A stretch of 64,000 nt of DNA from an uncultured bacterium (GCA_938075305.1 CALJGV010000019.1:1-64000), one strand, 5' to 3'. Positions 1 to 9,206 are shown, counted from the stretch's first letter. Notes: generated by a model not told the origin, from the letters alone. Program-made: numbers and translations.

Positions 1-38
1 TGTCCTCCGCGCGGCCCCGCCCTGACGCCTCCTACGGA

Positions 39-1463
39 TCAGCTCCCGAAGAGGATCTGGAGGGCGTCGGAGAAGTTGAAGCCCGTGCCCGCCGCGCTCG
101 GGTCGCGGTACCAGTGCTGGATCTGGATCACCGCGCCTGGCTCGAGTTGACCCGCGGCGGCCATGGCCGTGGTGTCGAGGCTGAAGGAGCTCATGCCGCC
201 GGCGTCGGCCTGGGTCACGCCCAACCGATTGAGGTCGGGGTACCCGATGCAGAGGGTGCCGTCGCCGAGCGGGTAGGCCGCGGGAGTGAAGCCGTAGAAG
301 TAGATGCCCGAGGCGCCGCTCGGCAGGTCACTGCAGCTGACGATGAGGTCGTCGGCGGCGATGCTGGTGGTGCCCGAGTGCCCCATGCTCGCGCCATCCG
401 AGGAGACCGAGTTCGGCGCCCCCTCGCAGTACGGGAGGACGCCGGGGGCAATCTTGTTCAGGAGCCCGAGGGTGAGGCTGCCTGTGTAGATGGAGCCAGC
501 CGCGTCGTACACCACGCTCGTGGGGAACTGGAGGTTGGTGGCCATCGGGACCAGGCCAGCGCTCGTCAGCTTCGAGATCCGCCCGCCGTTGGGGTTCCAC
601 CCGGCGGGCAGCTCGAAGGACGCGAACTGGGCCACCGCGATGTCCCCGTCGGTGGGGTCCACCGCGACGTCCGTGATCACAGAGAGCCCCGTGTACTCCA
701 CGGACAGGTTCCCCTGCGGGTCGACCCGATAGAGCGTGGCCACGCCGGGGTTGAAGGGGAAGCCGGTCAGCGTGGAGATGAGGAGGTCATCGCCGGCGCG
801 CTCGAGGGCGGTGGGGACGGGGTCGGACTGGGGCGGCCCGATGCCTGAGTTGTTCGGGACCGACGGCAGGGTGACCAGGACACCAAAGGTGGCGGTGTTC
901 TGGTCATAGGTCAGGATCGCGTTAGCGCCCGCGTCGAGGATGTAGAGCAGTCCGTTGTCGCCGAGCTCCAGGTCGAAGAGGTTGGGCTCGTTGGTGATGG
1001 TGAGCGAGAAGGTCTGGACGTCGATGATGGTGGCGTCCGCGAGGGTCATCGGCGGGGTGTTGAACGACCAGCCGATGCTCTGGGTGTCGAAGCGGAGGAC
1101 GCCATTCGAGCCGGGCTGGGGGCCGACGTTGCTCAGGGCGACGTAGAGGACGCCGTTGTCGTCGAACTTGGCCTGCGCGGCACCCAGGGGGAACCCCTCC
1201 GCGATCACGGCGGGGAGATCCGACACCACGATGTGGCTCTCACCGGTGTCGACGTTGAACGCTCGGATCGCGCCATCGTCGTTGCCCGAGCCCGCCTCGG
1301 TGATCAGGATCCAGCCGGGCCCGAAGACGGATTCGTCGAGCCGGTCGATGTGCATCGGGCCTGCGAGGCCCGACAAGGGGGTCTGGATCGACTGCGCTAG
1401 GCCGGTGTCGGGAAGGGCGACGGCCAAGAGGGCGAACAGGGTGGCGGAAGCGAGACGCAGCAT
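39..1463 (-). CDS. Exported beta-propeller-like protein (ScyD/ScyE-like) with shared C-terminal domain
   Basis: The 474-aa protein begins with a signal peptide (hydrophobic run at residues 4-18, AQ cleavage site near 23-24). Residues about 30-340 contain repeated short motifs such as FDDNGVLYVALS, LGDNGLLYILD and YDAAGSIYTGS, which resemble NHL/SMP-30-type propeller blades and the ScyD/ScyE family. Residues about 345-474 form a separate domain beginning YCEGAPNS and ending in NFSDALQILF. The same domain ends three other exported proteins in this window (13872-16073, 36754-37956 and 45218-46816). The start is supported by the signal peptide and an AGGA ahead of the ATG. It faces a divergent DJ-1 gene across 317 bp. 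Function is unknown: no catalytic residues are evident, and a surface or extracellular role is inferred. Confidence 0.8.
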   Translation of the reverse strand: MLRLASATLFALLAVALPDTGLAQSIQTPLSGLAGPMHIDRLDESVFGPGWILITEAGSGNDDGAIRAFNVDTGESHIVVSDLPAVIAEGFPLGAAQAKFDDNGVLYVALSNVGPQPGSNGVLRFDTQSIGWSFNTPPMTLADATIIDVQTFSLTITNEPNLFDLELGDNGLLYILDAGANAILTYDQNTATFGVLVTLPSVPNNSGIGPPQSDPVPTALERAGDDLLISTLTGFPFNPGVATLYRVDPQGNLSVEYTGLSVITDVAVDPTDGDIAVAQFASFELPAGWNPNGGRISKLTSAGLVPMATNLQFPTSVVYDAAGSIYTGSLTLGLLNKIAPGVLPYCEGAPNSVSSDGASMGHSGTTSIAADDLIVSCSDLPSGASGIYFYGFTPAAYPLGDGTLCIGYPDLNRLGVTQADAGGMSSFSLDTTAMAAAGQLEPGAVIQIQHWYRDPSAAGTGFNFSDALQILFGS

Positions 1464-1780
1464 ATTGAAGTCCTGGGAAGGGAAGGGAAGGTCCAGGTGC
1501 CGGAGCCGCGGGGCTGACGGCGTCGAGACCTCCTGAAAGTGAAGACCACCCAGCGTAGTGACCGGGGTCCGTCCAGAGAGCCCCTAGGGAACTCCTAGGG
1601 GAAGAGCCGGGGACCACCGGCGATGGGACCACCTCGCCTGTGGATGAGGGGCACCCCAGGCCTTGCCAGCGCGTCCGGCAGCGGCGCCGTGGACTGGAGG
1701 TGCGAGTCGGGTCGTTGGTGGCGTCCGGCCGGCGAGGAACCACTACGGTGTAGGGGGTAATCTCATCCACGACGCTCCCC
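1464..1780. other. Divergent intergenic region with an 8-bp inverted repeat
   Basis: This 317-bp stretch separates two divergent genes and so must hold both promoters. It contains a perfect inverted repeat, CCCCTAGG-GAACT-CCTAGGGG, at 1581-1601. A TAATCT at 1758-1763 is a possible -10 for the plus-strand gene, 17 nt ahead of its ATG. No gene is supported here. Confidence 0.45.
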
Positions 1781-2359
1781 ATGAACGAACCTGATCCGCC
1801 TGCCGTGCTCCTAGTCGTTGGAGACGCCTCCGAGACGGTCGACACGCTCTATCCGATCTATCGGCTCCAGGAGGCTGGACTCCGCCCGGTCGTGATCGCC
1901 CCGGAGCGGCGGACGTACCAGATGGTCCTGCACGAGGTCCGTCCCGGCTGGACGATCACCAAGGAGTGGGAGGGGTACCAGATCGCCGCTGACCTGGCCT
2001 TCTCGGAGGTCGACCCCGCCGAGTACCTTGGGATCTTCTTCAGCGGCGGGAGGGCCCCCGAGTACCTGCGTTACGACGAGGACCTCGTGAGGATCACGCG
2101 GCACTTCTTCTCGGAGGAGAAGCCCATCGCGAGCGTGTGCCACGGGGTGGAGATCCCGGCCTACGCGGGCTGTGTGAAGGGGCGCCGCATGGCCACCGTG
2201 GCCAAGTGTCGGCACGACCTCGAGGTGGCGGGCGGGGTCTTCGTGGACGAGCCGTGCGTCGTCGACGGCAATCTCGTGAGCGGTCGCACCTACCACGACC
2301 ACGGCCACTACATCGGCCCCTGGATTCGCCTCCTTCTGGGCGCGGCGGGCATGGACTGA
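1781..2359 (+). CDS. DJ-1/PfpI family protein
   Basis: The 192-aa protein matches the DJ-1/PfpI class I glutamine-amidotransferase-like fold over its whole length. It opens with a strand and loop (VLLVVGDASETVDTLYP), has the conserved FSGGRAPEYLR segment near 87-97, and carries the nucleophile-elbow motif SVCHG with Cys120. A YHDHGHYIGPW segment lies near the C-terminus. Family members act as glyoxalases/deglycases, chaperones or peptidases, and the exact reaction cannot be told from sequence. The cytoplasmic location is inferred from the absence of a signal peptide. Its stop codon is followed in the same frame by an open membrane-protein-like sequence. Confidence 0.85.
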   Translation: MNEPDPPAVLLVVGDASETVDTLYPIYRLQEAGLRPVVIAPERRTYQMVLHEVRPGWTITKEWEGYQIAADLAFSEVDPAEYLGIFFSGGRAPEYLRYDEDLVRITRHFFSEEKPIASVCHGVEIPAYAGCVKGRRMATVAKCRHDLEVAGGVFVDEPCVVDGNLVSGRTYHDHGHYIGPWIRLLLGAAGMD

Positions 2360-2416
2360 TCGGTCCGCTGGGCGGTCAGGGGCTTCTGGCGGAGCACCCT
2401 TTACCTGGGGTACTAC

Positions 2417-2815
<399 letters not shown>

Positions 2816-2845
2816 GTCAGCGGGTGTTCTTCCCACTGAATTGTC

Positions 2846-2880
2846 GAGCCGCGCCCGGGCCCAGGGCCCAGGCGCGGCTC
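2846..2880. terminator. Bidirectional hairpin between convergent genes
   Basis: GAGCCGCGCC (2846-2855) pairs perfectly with GGCGCGGCTC (2871-2880), and an inner GGGCC/GGCCC pair extends the stem. It lies between the plus-strand fragment ending at 2815 and the minus-strand gene ending at 2903, as expected of a shared terminator. There is no long T-run. Confidence 0.6.
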
Positions 2881-2902
2881 GGCGCTTCCTTCCTTCGCGC
2901 CG

Positions 2903-3250
2903 TCAGGCGCGAGCAGACTCTCGGCCGAGGATGGAGTCCGCATCCACCTCTGAGAGCGGGCTGCTCTCGTTCGTGGCGATCTCGCCGCGGGCCATCAGGT
3001 CCAGGTAGCGGCCGCAGCAGACACGAAGGAATGACGTGAAGTTACCCACGTCATGGTCCGCGTCGAGCGACTCGTGATAGAGCTTCGTGATGAGCTGGTT
3101 CAGCGTCAGCCTGTCGCGGGACGCGATGCGGCCGAGGATGGTCCAGAAGAACTCCTCCATGCGGAGGCTCGTGGCAACGCCGTCGATTCGGAGCGAGTGG
3201 GTTCGTGAGAGCCACAGGTGAATACCTGCGCCTATGAAGAGTTTGCACAT
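2903..3250 (-). CDS. Ribbon-helix-helix domain protein (RHH_4 type)
   Basis: The 115-aa protein starting MCKLFIGA matches the RHH_4-type family. Signature blocks are THSLRIDGVATSLRMEEFFW, LTLNQLITKLYHE and NFTSFLRVCCGRYL. This family is a small ribbon-helix-helix DNA-binding-like group, and the role is probably transcriptional. The frame is open a further 134 codons upstream to 3652. That part shows no family similarity and looks like random high-GC coding, and the family's usual first residues are MC-LFI, so the ATG at 3250 was chosen. It has no operon partner. Targets are unknown. Confidence 0.75.
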   Translation of the reverse strand: MCKLFIGAGIHLWLSRTHSLRIDGVATSLRMEEFFWTILGRIASRDRLTLNQLITKLYHESLDADHDVGNFTSFLRVCCGRYLDLMARGEIATNESSPLSEVDADSILGRESARA

Positions 3251-3908
3251 GATTCGAGCAGGGAAGATGCTTGGGGAGCGAGCAGAGTCGCGGAGAAGGT
3301 GTGTGGCGAGCGCCGGCCGTGATGGGAATGGGCACCACGCGGAGGCGCTGACGAGGTCTCCGCCATGGACGGCCTCGTCGATTTCAATAGGGCGCGAAGG
3401 TCCCGCCTGCGGCGACGACCTCCGGTGGGCACGATGGGGAGGTCCAGCAGGTTCGCCTCTGAAGGGCCCAAGGGAACCGGGGCCATCCGTGTCAGCGTCA
3501 TCCCTGACCAGGTGTTGCAGCCTGGTTAGGGTCTTCTTTCCTGAACAGACTGCGTGGACCATGTGTCTGGCGGCGTCGGGTGTGTGGAGCGGCACCATCA
3601 AGAGACCGCTTTCGGTGTCGTCATAGCTGCGCCTTAGATCCTCCTTAGACATCGTCTTGAAGTGACTCGGTCGTGTTCAGAGGTGGGGCGGCAGCTGGCC
3701 TCTTCTGGAACACAAGACCGACCCGACGATTTCCATACGGTAGCCCTGCCCATCGTCCGTCGGTGGTAGCCCGTTACTACACGGCGGTAACGGGTCGACT
3801 TTTCTCGACACATGGCGGCAACAGGTCGACATTTCTCGACTGCAATCGAGGGCGCCTCGCCTTCGCCTCGTCGGTGGCGCGCGCGCCCGTGATGCCGCGC
3901 ACTGAACC
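3251..3908. other. Gene-poor region with two imperfect 27-bp direct repeats containing hairpins
   Basis: No supported gene lies in these 658 bases. Two near-identical 27-nt copies occur at 3783-3809 and 3814-3840. Each contains GTCGA-N6-TCGAC, an internal inverted repeat, and the copies are set 31 bp apart. Just upstream, CCCGTTA (3770-3776) and TAACGGG (3788-3794) form another inverted repeat overlapping the first copy. This could be an operator or a structured RNA. It may also hold the promoter for the minus-strand RHH gene, although it is over 500 bp away from that start. Confidence 0.4.
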
Positions 3909-4309
3909 CTAGGACGGGAGCCTCGGGAGTTCGATGAGCAGGCACGGACCGCCGTGGATCACATCGAGCCCGAGCGCCTCCGCGCGGGCCACGGCGGCCT
4001 CGCTCTCGGCGCCAGGCTGGATCCACACGATCTCCACCCCGGCCCGGGCGGCGTCCTCGACCACCGCCTCGGTGACATGGGGAGGGGTGACCCCCGAGAC
4101 GTGAAGCACCGGTTCGGGGAGCGTCAGCAGCGACGACGACACTGGCAGTCCCTCGATGGTGTGCCCCCTGCGGGATGGACCGGATGGACCAACTGACGGT
4201 CCTGTTTGTCGCAGCGGAGGACCTGGTTCCCGAACTTGGCGCGGTCGGAAGAGGCACCCACCACGGCGTAGGGGCCCCTGGCGAGGAACCAATGGCAGGG
4301 TTGATTCAT
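3909..4309 (-). pseudogene. CoA-binding (YccU-like) protein gene, frameshifted
   Basis: Two overlapping minus-strand frames together encode one CoA_binding_2 (YccU-like) Rossmann protein. The N-terminal part from the ATG at 4309 has YAVVGASSDRAKFGNQVLRC. The C-terminal part has HTIEGLPVSS, VTPPHVTEAVVEDAARAGV, WIQPGAES and IHGGPCLLIELPRL. The two parts join at a run of five Cs on the plus strand (4164-4168, five Gs in the gene), where one extra base would restore a single 133-aa frame of normal family length. A real inactivating mutation, a programmed -1 shift or a sequencing error are all possible. The protein after repair would be a small cytoplasmic CoA/nucleotide-binding protein. Confidence 0.75.
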
Positions 4310-4450
4310 GTGGCGAGGAAGGGGAGCTCCCAGGGTGTCGCACCAGGGGCACGTACGGTGCGCCGTGACCCCAGCCGGGACGGGGAGCGCGTTCCAGCGC
4401 GGCCGTCCCCTGGCCGTGGGAGGTTGAGCTTACTCCGGGCGGCACGCTGC

Positions 4451-4456
4451 TATCCT
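4451..4456 (+). promoter_or_regulatory. Probable -10 element TATCCT of a leaderless promoter
   Basis: TATCCT ends 7 nt before the kinase ATG. That spacing puts the expected transcript start at or next to the start codon. The 14-mer CTATCCTCTCCGCC here recurs exactly ahead of the tRNA-Val gene. Confidence 0.55.
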
Positions 4457-4463
4457 CTCCGCC

Positions 4464-7400
4464 ATGCCCGCCAGCCCGCCTGCCGAGTCCGGATCCAACT
4501 TCGGCGGAGACCTATCTCCGGGGGACCTCCTGGACGGGCGCTACCAGATCGTCGCCATGGTCGGCGAGGGGGGAATGGGCCAGGTCTACCTCGCCGAGGA
4601 CAAGGTCCTGGGTCAGCCGATCGCGCTGAAGCTCCTGCCAGCCCATCTCGCTGAACGGGCGGGGGGCCTCGAGCGCTTCCTGTCGGAGGTGCGCCACTCG
4701 CGCGAGGTGTCCCACCCCAACGTGGCCAGGGTGCACGACATCGGCGACTTCGAGGGCCGTCACTTCCTCACCATGGAGTTTGTCGACGGAGAGACCCTCG
4801 AGCGCCTGATCCGGCGCATCGGGACGCTCCCCAACGAGAAGGCCGCCGAGATCGCCCTCGAGATCTGCTCCGCGCTGATGGAGGTGCATCGCAAGGGGAT
4901 CCTGCACCGTGACCTCAAACCAGCCAACGTGATGGTCGATGGAGACGGGCACGTCCGCCTCACCGACTTCGGACTGGCTGTGATGGAGGAGCATGGGCGC
5001 GAGGCAGGGCTCGCCGGGACGCCCGGGTACATGGCGCCGGAAGACCTGCGGGGCGCCGCGCCCAGCGCAGCCGGTGAGGTCTTCGCCCTGGGCCTCGTGC
5101 TCTGTGAGCTCTATACGGGTCGGAGGGTGATGCGGGGGCGCTCTGTAGGCGAACTGCGACGCGAGCACGAGGCGGGAGCTCCCGAGCAGGCAGTGGGACT
5201 GCTCGAGGGCCGTGCGCCCCGGGTCGCGGCGATCCTCGCTCGTTGCCTGGCTCCGGACGCGCGAGAACGACCCGAGCTCGAGGAGGTTCGACAGCGGTTC
5301 GAGGCGGAGCGGGATCAGCGCCCCCTCACCGATGCCCAGCTGAGACCTGCCGGGAGCCCCAACAACCTGCCCAAGCTCGCCGCTGCGCTCGTGGGTCGTG
5401 CTGCGGAGCTGGAGACCGTGGAGGAAGCGCTAGCGGGGAACACTCTCGTCACCCTGGCCGGGCCCGGTGGGTCAGGCAAGACACGGCTGGCCCTTGAGGT
5501 CGGTCACCGTGCCCTCGAGGGCGCCCCGGGGGGGATCTGGATCGTGGACCTCTCAGGGCTCGGGGACGGCGCGTCGCTCGCGGAGTTGGTCGCAACGGTG
5601 CTGGGCGTCCAGGGTTCCAGTTCGGGCTCGACGCTCGAGGCCGTGTGCGCGCACCTTCGCGCAAGTCCCGGGCTGCTCATCCTCGACAACTGCGAGCACC
5701 TGATCGACGACTGCGCGTCGCTCGTGGCCGAGTTGCTCGACGGGGCGCCCGAGGCCCGGATCCTGGCCACCTCCCAGGAGCCCCTGGGGCTGGCGGAGGA
5801 GCGGCTGGTCCGCCTGGCGCCGCTTGAGGTGCCCGCGGCACAGGGGAGGCCTGGGCTCCAGGAGATCGAGAGCGCGGCGGCGGTTCAGCTCTTCGTGGAG
5901 AACGCCAAGCAGGCGAACGCTGCGTTCGTGCTCACCGCAGAAAACGCCCCCGCCGTGGCGGAGATCTGCCGGCGCCTCGACGGGATCCCCCTGGCGATCA
6001 AGCTGGCGGCTGCGCGCGCGGGGAAGATCTCCGTCGCTGATATCGCGCAGCGGCTGGACCAGCGCTTCCGGCTGCTCACCGGGGGGAGGCGCGGCGAGCC
6101 CGATCGGCAGCGGACCCTCCGCGGGGCGCTCGATTGGAGCCACGAGCTCCTCTCCGAGGGCGAGCAGCGGGTCTTCCGGTCCCTGGCTGTCTTCGCAGGG
6201 TCGTTCACTCTGGCGGCCGCAGAGGAGGTCGTCTGGAAGGACGACGATGATCCCTGGAGTGCGCTCGATGACTTCACGCGGCTCGTGGATCGCTCCCTTC
6301 TGCTGCTTCGCCACGACCCCGCCGGCGGCGTCCGCTACGTCTTGCTGGAGTCGATCCGTTCCTACGCCGCGGAGCGCCTCGAGGAGAGCGGCGAGCTGGA
6401 CGAGCTGCGGCGCCGTCACAGGAGCTTCTTCGCGGCGCTGGTGCCGGCGCTGGTGAAGACCGCGCTCACGGGCTCCGAGGAGACCGATCGGCGGGCGCTG
6501 CTCGAGGAGATGGATAACCTCCGGCTGGTGCTTGAGGTCAAGGGCCCTGCGGACCTGGAGGCTGGGCTCGTGGTGGGCTCGGCGCTCGCCGAGTACTGGT
6601 TCAACTCGGGGTTCTGGCGGGAGGGGCGCCGCTACCTGGACCAGCTCCTTGATAACGACGCCTCGCAGCTGGACGCATCGCTTCGCCGGGATTCACTCTT
6701 CTGGGCGGGCAAGCTCGCGCAGGCCCTCGGCCAGCTGGAGGAGGCGGAGCAGCGGCTGCGTGAACTCCTCGAGGTGGGCGAGCAGACCGGCGACCTTTCG
6801 TCACGCCGGATGGCGCTCTCGGGGTTGGGGAACCTCGCGGAGTACCGCACAGACTACGAGCGTGCGGAGGAGCTCTACACTCAGAGCCTGGAGCTGAGCC
6901 GTGAGGCCGACGATCGGCGCGGTATCGCTTCCGCCATGGGCAACCTCGGGGTCGTCGCTCAGCGGCGCGGCGACCTGTCCGCAGCGCGCACCGCCTTCGA
7001 GGCCGCCCGTGAGCACTTCGGCGCGCTGGGCCTCCAGGCCCAGGTCGGCGCGAGCCTCAACAACCTCAGCGTGATCTCGATCCTCGAGGGCGACCTTGGT
7101 GCCGCGAGGGGCTTGGCGCTGAAGAGCCTCGAGGTCCGGGAGAAGCTGGGGGACATGTCCGGCGTCGCCGGGTGCCACACGAACCTCGCGACGATCGAGC
7201 TGCGCCGGGAGACGCTCCCGCAAGCAGCTCGGCACGCGGCCAAGGCGCTCAGCATCAACCTGGAGCTCGGGGCGATGTACCACGTGACCGGCGTCCTGGA
7301 CCTGTGCGGAGACATCCTGTGCACGGTCGGCCAGCACGAGATCTCGGCTCGGCTCTACGCGAGGGCGGATCTCATCCGGCAGGAGATGGGGACGCCCCTC

Positions 7401-7556
7401 CCCGAGGACTCCCAGAGGGACCGTGATCCGGACCGGCGGCGTGTCGAGGAGGCGCTCGGGCCGGAGCGCCTGGAGGTGGAGAGCAAGCTCGGTGAGGTGG
7501 GGGAGCTGGAGCCCCTCGTCGAAGGCCTGCTGGAGCGCCTCGAGGCGCTCCGGTGA
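4464..7556 (+). CDS. Ser/Thr protein kinase fused to NTPase and TPR domains
   Basis: This is a 1030-aa cytoplasmic signalling protein. Residues 27-285 form a Hanks-type kinase with glycine loop GEGGMG (34-39), Lys56, catalytic loop HRDLKPAN (148-155), DFG (168-170) and GTPGYMAPE (185-193). The usual Asp of the SD-(I/V)YSLG segment reads as Glu (AAGEVFALG). A STAND/AfsR-type NTPase follows, with Walker A GPGGSGKT (333-340), Walker B LLILDN (404-409) and an ARM2-like RRLDGIPLAIKLAAAR motif. From about residue 690 to 960 there are TPR-like helical repeats (GLGNLAEYRTDYERAEELY, MGNLGVVAQRRGDLSAA). No transmembrane helix or DNA-binding domain is seen, so output is probably phosphorylation. ATG chosen because a -10-like hexamer precedes it directly. 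Confidence 0.9.
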   Translation: MPASPPAESGSNFGGDLSPGDLLDGRYQIVAMVGEGGMGQVYLAEDKVLGQPIALKLLPAHLAERAGGLERFLSEVRHSREVSHPNVARVHDIGDFEGRHFLTMEFVDGETLERLIRRIGTLPNEKAAEIALEICSALMEVHRKGILHRDLKPANVMVDGDGHVRLTDFGLAVMEEHGREAGLAGTPGYMAPEDLRGAAPSAAGEVFALGLVLCELYTGRRVMRGRSVGELRREHEAGAPEQAVGLLEGRAPRVAAILARCLAPDARERPELEEVRQRFEAERDQRPLTDAQLRPAGSPNNLPKLAAALVGRAAELETVEEALAGNTLVTLAGPGGSGKTRLALEVGHRALEGAPGGIWIVDLSGLGDGASLAELVATVLGVQGSSSGSTLEAVCAHLRASPGLLILDNCEHLIDDCASLVAELLDGAPEARILATSQEPLGLAEERLVRLAPLEVPAAQGRPGLQEIESAAAVQLFVENAKQANAAFVLTAENAPAVAEICRRLDGIPLAIKLAAARAGKISVADIAQRLDQRFRLLTGGRRGEPDRQRTLRGALDWSHELLSEGEQRVFRSLAVFAGSFTLAAAEEVVWKDDDDPWSALDDFTRLVDRSLLLLRHDPAGGVRYVLLESIRSYAAERLEESGELDELRRRHRSFFAALVPALVKTALTGSEETDRRALLEEMDNLRLVLEVKGPADLEAGLVVGSALAEYWFNSGFWREGRRYLDQLLDNDASQLDASLRRDSLFWAGKLAQALGQLEEAEQRLRELLEVGEQTGDLSSRRMALSGLGNLAEYRTDYERAEELYTQSLELSREADDRRGIASAMGNLGVVAQRRGDLSAARTAFEAAREHFGALGLQAQVGASLNNLSVISILEGDLGAARGLALKSLEVREKLGDMSGVAGCHTNLATIELRRETLPQAARHAAKALSINLELGAMYHVTGVLDLCGDILCTVGQHEISARLYARADLIRQEMGTPLPEDSQRDRDPDRRRVEEALGPERLEVESKLGEVGELEPLVEGLLERLEALR

Positions 7557-7639
7557 TCGCGGTCCCTGGCATCGAGCCACGGGCCTTGCCAGAGCTCTGA
7601 CGGGCGAGCATCCCCCGCAAGAGCCCCCAGGAGGGCTTT

Positions 7640-7653
7640 CAGGTGCGCACCTG
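7640..7653. promoter_or_regulatory. 14-bp perfect palindrome, possible operator
   Basis: CAGGTGCGCACCTG sits 11 nt upstream of the TAGTTT hexamer of the sulfatase gene, in the -35 region. A dimeric repressor site there would control the sulfatase; this is inferred from position and symmetry only. Confidence 0.35.
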
Positions 7654-7664
7654 GGATGTGCTGC

Positions 7665-7670
7665 TAGTTT
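7665..7670 (+). promoter_or_regulatory. Probable -10 element TAGTTT
   Basis: TAGTTT ends 7 nt before the sulfatase ATG at 7678, matching the leaderless pattern in this window. The intervening GGAGAGG touches the start codon, too close for a normal Shine-Dalgarno. Confidence 0.5.
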
Positions 7671-7677
7671 GGAGAGG

Positions 7678-8931
7678 ATGTTGGCGCTCTCTATCCTTGC
7701 TGCGCTCCTCCAGGGGCCCGTCTCCACAGCACCCAACGTGGTGGTCGTGCTGATGGACGACATTGGCCGCGACAAGGTGGGCGCCTACGCCGATCACGCG
7801 GACGCGCCGCCGACGCCGCACCTTGACGCGCTGGCCGCGAGGGGAGTGCTCTTCCGAAACGCCTGGGCGTACCCCGTCTGCAGCCCGACCCGCGCCGCGC
7901 TGCTCACGGGCCGACACTCGGATCGGACGGGGATCGGGACGATCATCGCGTCCTTCGACGGCGTGTCCACGCCGCTCCCCCTCTCGGAGACGATCCTGCC
8001 CGAGGCGCTCCCCGACCACACCTCCGTCACCCTCGGCAAGTGGCACCTGCGCGACGCGGGCGGGAGCGACACCCACCCGATCGAGTCCGGCTTCGATGCG
8101 GCGGTCGGCTACGTCGGGTCTCCCACCTACTTCCACTGGACGACCCACGTCAACGGCGTGCGCCGGAACGAGTCGGGGTACTTCCCGTCGGCACTTGCCC
8201 GGCGTGGCACGGAGGTCCTCGAGCGGCTCACGGAGCCCTTCTTCGTCTACTACTGCCCCATCCTCGCCCACTCTCCCTGGCACGTCCCGCCCAGCTACCT
8301 GCATACCCAGGGCAACCCCACGTTCGAGCCCTTCATGCACAAGGCCATGGTCGAGGCCTTCGACCATCACCTCGGCAATTTGCTCTCGGCGATCGACCTC
8401 GAGACCACCTACGTCTTCGTGATCGGGGACAACGGCTCACCGAACGTCACCGTGCTCCCGCCGTGGCCTCTCGGGCACGGCAAGCGGAGCCCCTACGAGG
8501 GGGGCGTCCGCGTCCCCTTCATCGTCGCCGGGCCGCGGGTGGCCCAGGGGGCCGAGTGTGACGAGCTGGTCCACGTGACCGACGTCTTCGCCACCGTCCT
8601 GGACCTCGTGGGTCAGCCGGCCCCCCAGGCGGTGGCGGAGGACTCCATCAGCTTCGCGCCGCTCCTGGCGGACCCGACCGCGGACGGGGAACGGGATCAC
8701 CTCTACTTCCACCAGTTCCCGTTCCCCGGAGCCACGTCCCAGGTCCCTGAGCTGCGTGCCATCCGGACCCGCCGATGGAAGCTGATCGAGCGCCCCGACG
8801 TTCCCGCCCAGGAGCTGTACGACCTCCAATCGGATCCCCACGAGCTCCACGACCTCCTGGCGTCGAGCCACGGGCCGGCGGTCCTGGCCATCCGCGATCG
8901 ACTGCTGGACCTGATGCCGCAGTTCCCCTGA
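7678..8931 (+). CDS. Sulfatase (formylglycine type), exported
   Basis: This 417-aa arylsulfatase-family enzyme starts with a short signal-like segment (MLALSILAALLQG). It has the metal-binding Asp pair in VLMDDIGRD (27-28) and the formylglycine site CSPTR with Cys68 followed by AALLTGR. Further family features are LGKWHL, IGDNGS and YEGGVRVPF. It would hydrolyse sulfate esters after an FGE-type enzyme oxidises Cys68. The substrate is unknown, but exported planctomycete sulfatases usually act on algal polysaccharides. The frame is open upstream to 7423, overlapping the kinase gene end. That extension is arginine/serine-rich and unlike protein, so the ATG at 7678 is preferred. Confidence 0.9.
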   Translation: MLALSILAALLQGPVSTAPNVVVVLMDDIGRDKVGAYADHADAPPTPHLDALAARGVLFRNAWAYPVCSPTRAALLTGRHSDRTGIGTIIASFDGVSTPLPLSETILPEALPDHTSVTLGKWHLRDAGGSDTHPIESGFDAAVGYVGSPTYFHWTTHVNGVRRNESGYFPSALARRGTEVLERLTEPFFVYYCPILAHSPWHVPPSYLHTQGNPTFEPFMHKAMVEAFDHHLGNLLSAIDLETTYVFVIGDNGSPNVTVLPPWPLGHGKRSPYEGGVRVPFIVAGPRVAQGAECDELVHVTDVFATVLDLVGQPAPQAVAEDSISFAPLLADPTADGERDHLYFHQFPFPGATSQVPELRAIRTRRWKLIERPDVPAQELYDLQSDPHELHDLLASSHGPAVLAIRDRLLDLMPQFP

Positions 8932-9131
8932 GGCGGGCCCCCGGGAATCCCGCAAATAGGGCGACGCCGTCCCAGAATTCTCTCCGGGGTCTCGTGGGGT
9001 CCGTTCAGGGCCCCGTTCCGCCCTGATCGGCCCTGGGGGTGCCAGGAGGGCATCTGGGGCAACGCGGAGGCCGGAGGGGACGACGCGGGTCGGTGGCCCC
9101 TTCCGGACTCGAAAGGCGTTAAGGGAAAACC

Positions 9132-9166
9132 CCTATATAGGCCAATCCGCCAGGGCTGGATACGTT
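9132..9166 (+). promoter_or_regulatory. Candidate promoter region of the S8 protease
   Basis: An AT-rich island in GC-rich sequence holds the palindrome CCTATATAGG (9132-9141) and TACGTT (9161-9166), 40 nt before the ATG. A CCGGAG motif lies between them and the start codon, so this gene appears to have a leader with a ribosome site. Confidence 0.35.
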
Positions 9167-9206
9167 TCAGAAGTGTAGTCACCCCCTTCCGGAGACATCG
9201 CCTGCC

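Noticed and set aside
3251-3652. N-terminal extension of the RHH protein to an ATG at 3652
   Set aside because: The 134 added residues have no similarity to the family, whose usual N-terminus is at the 3250 start.
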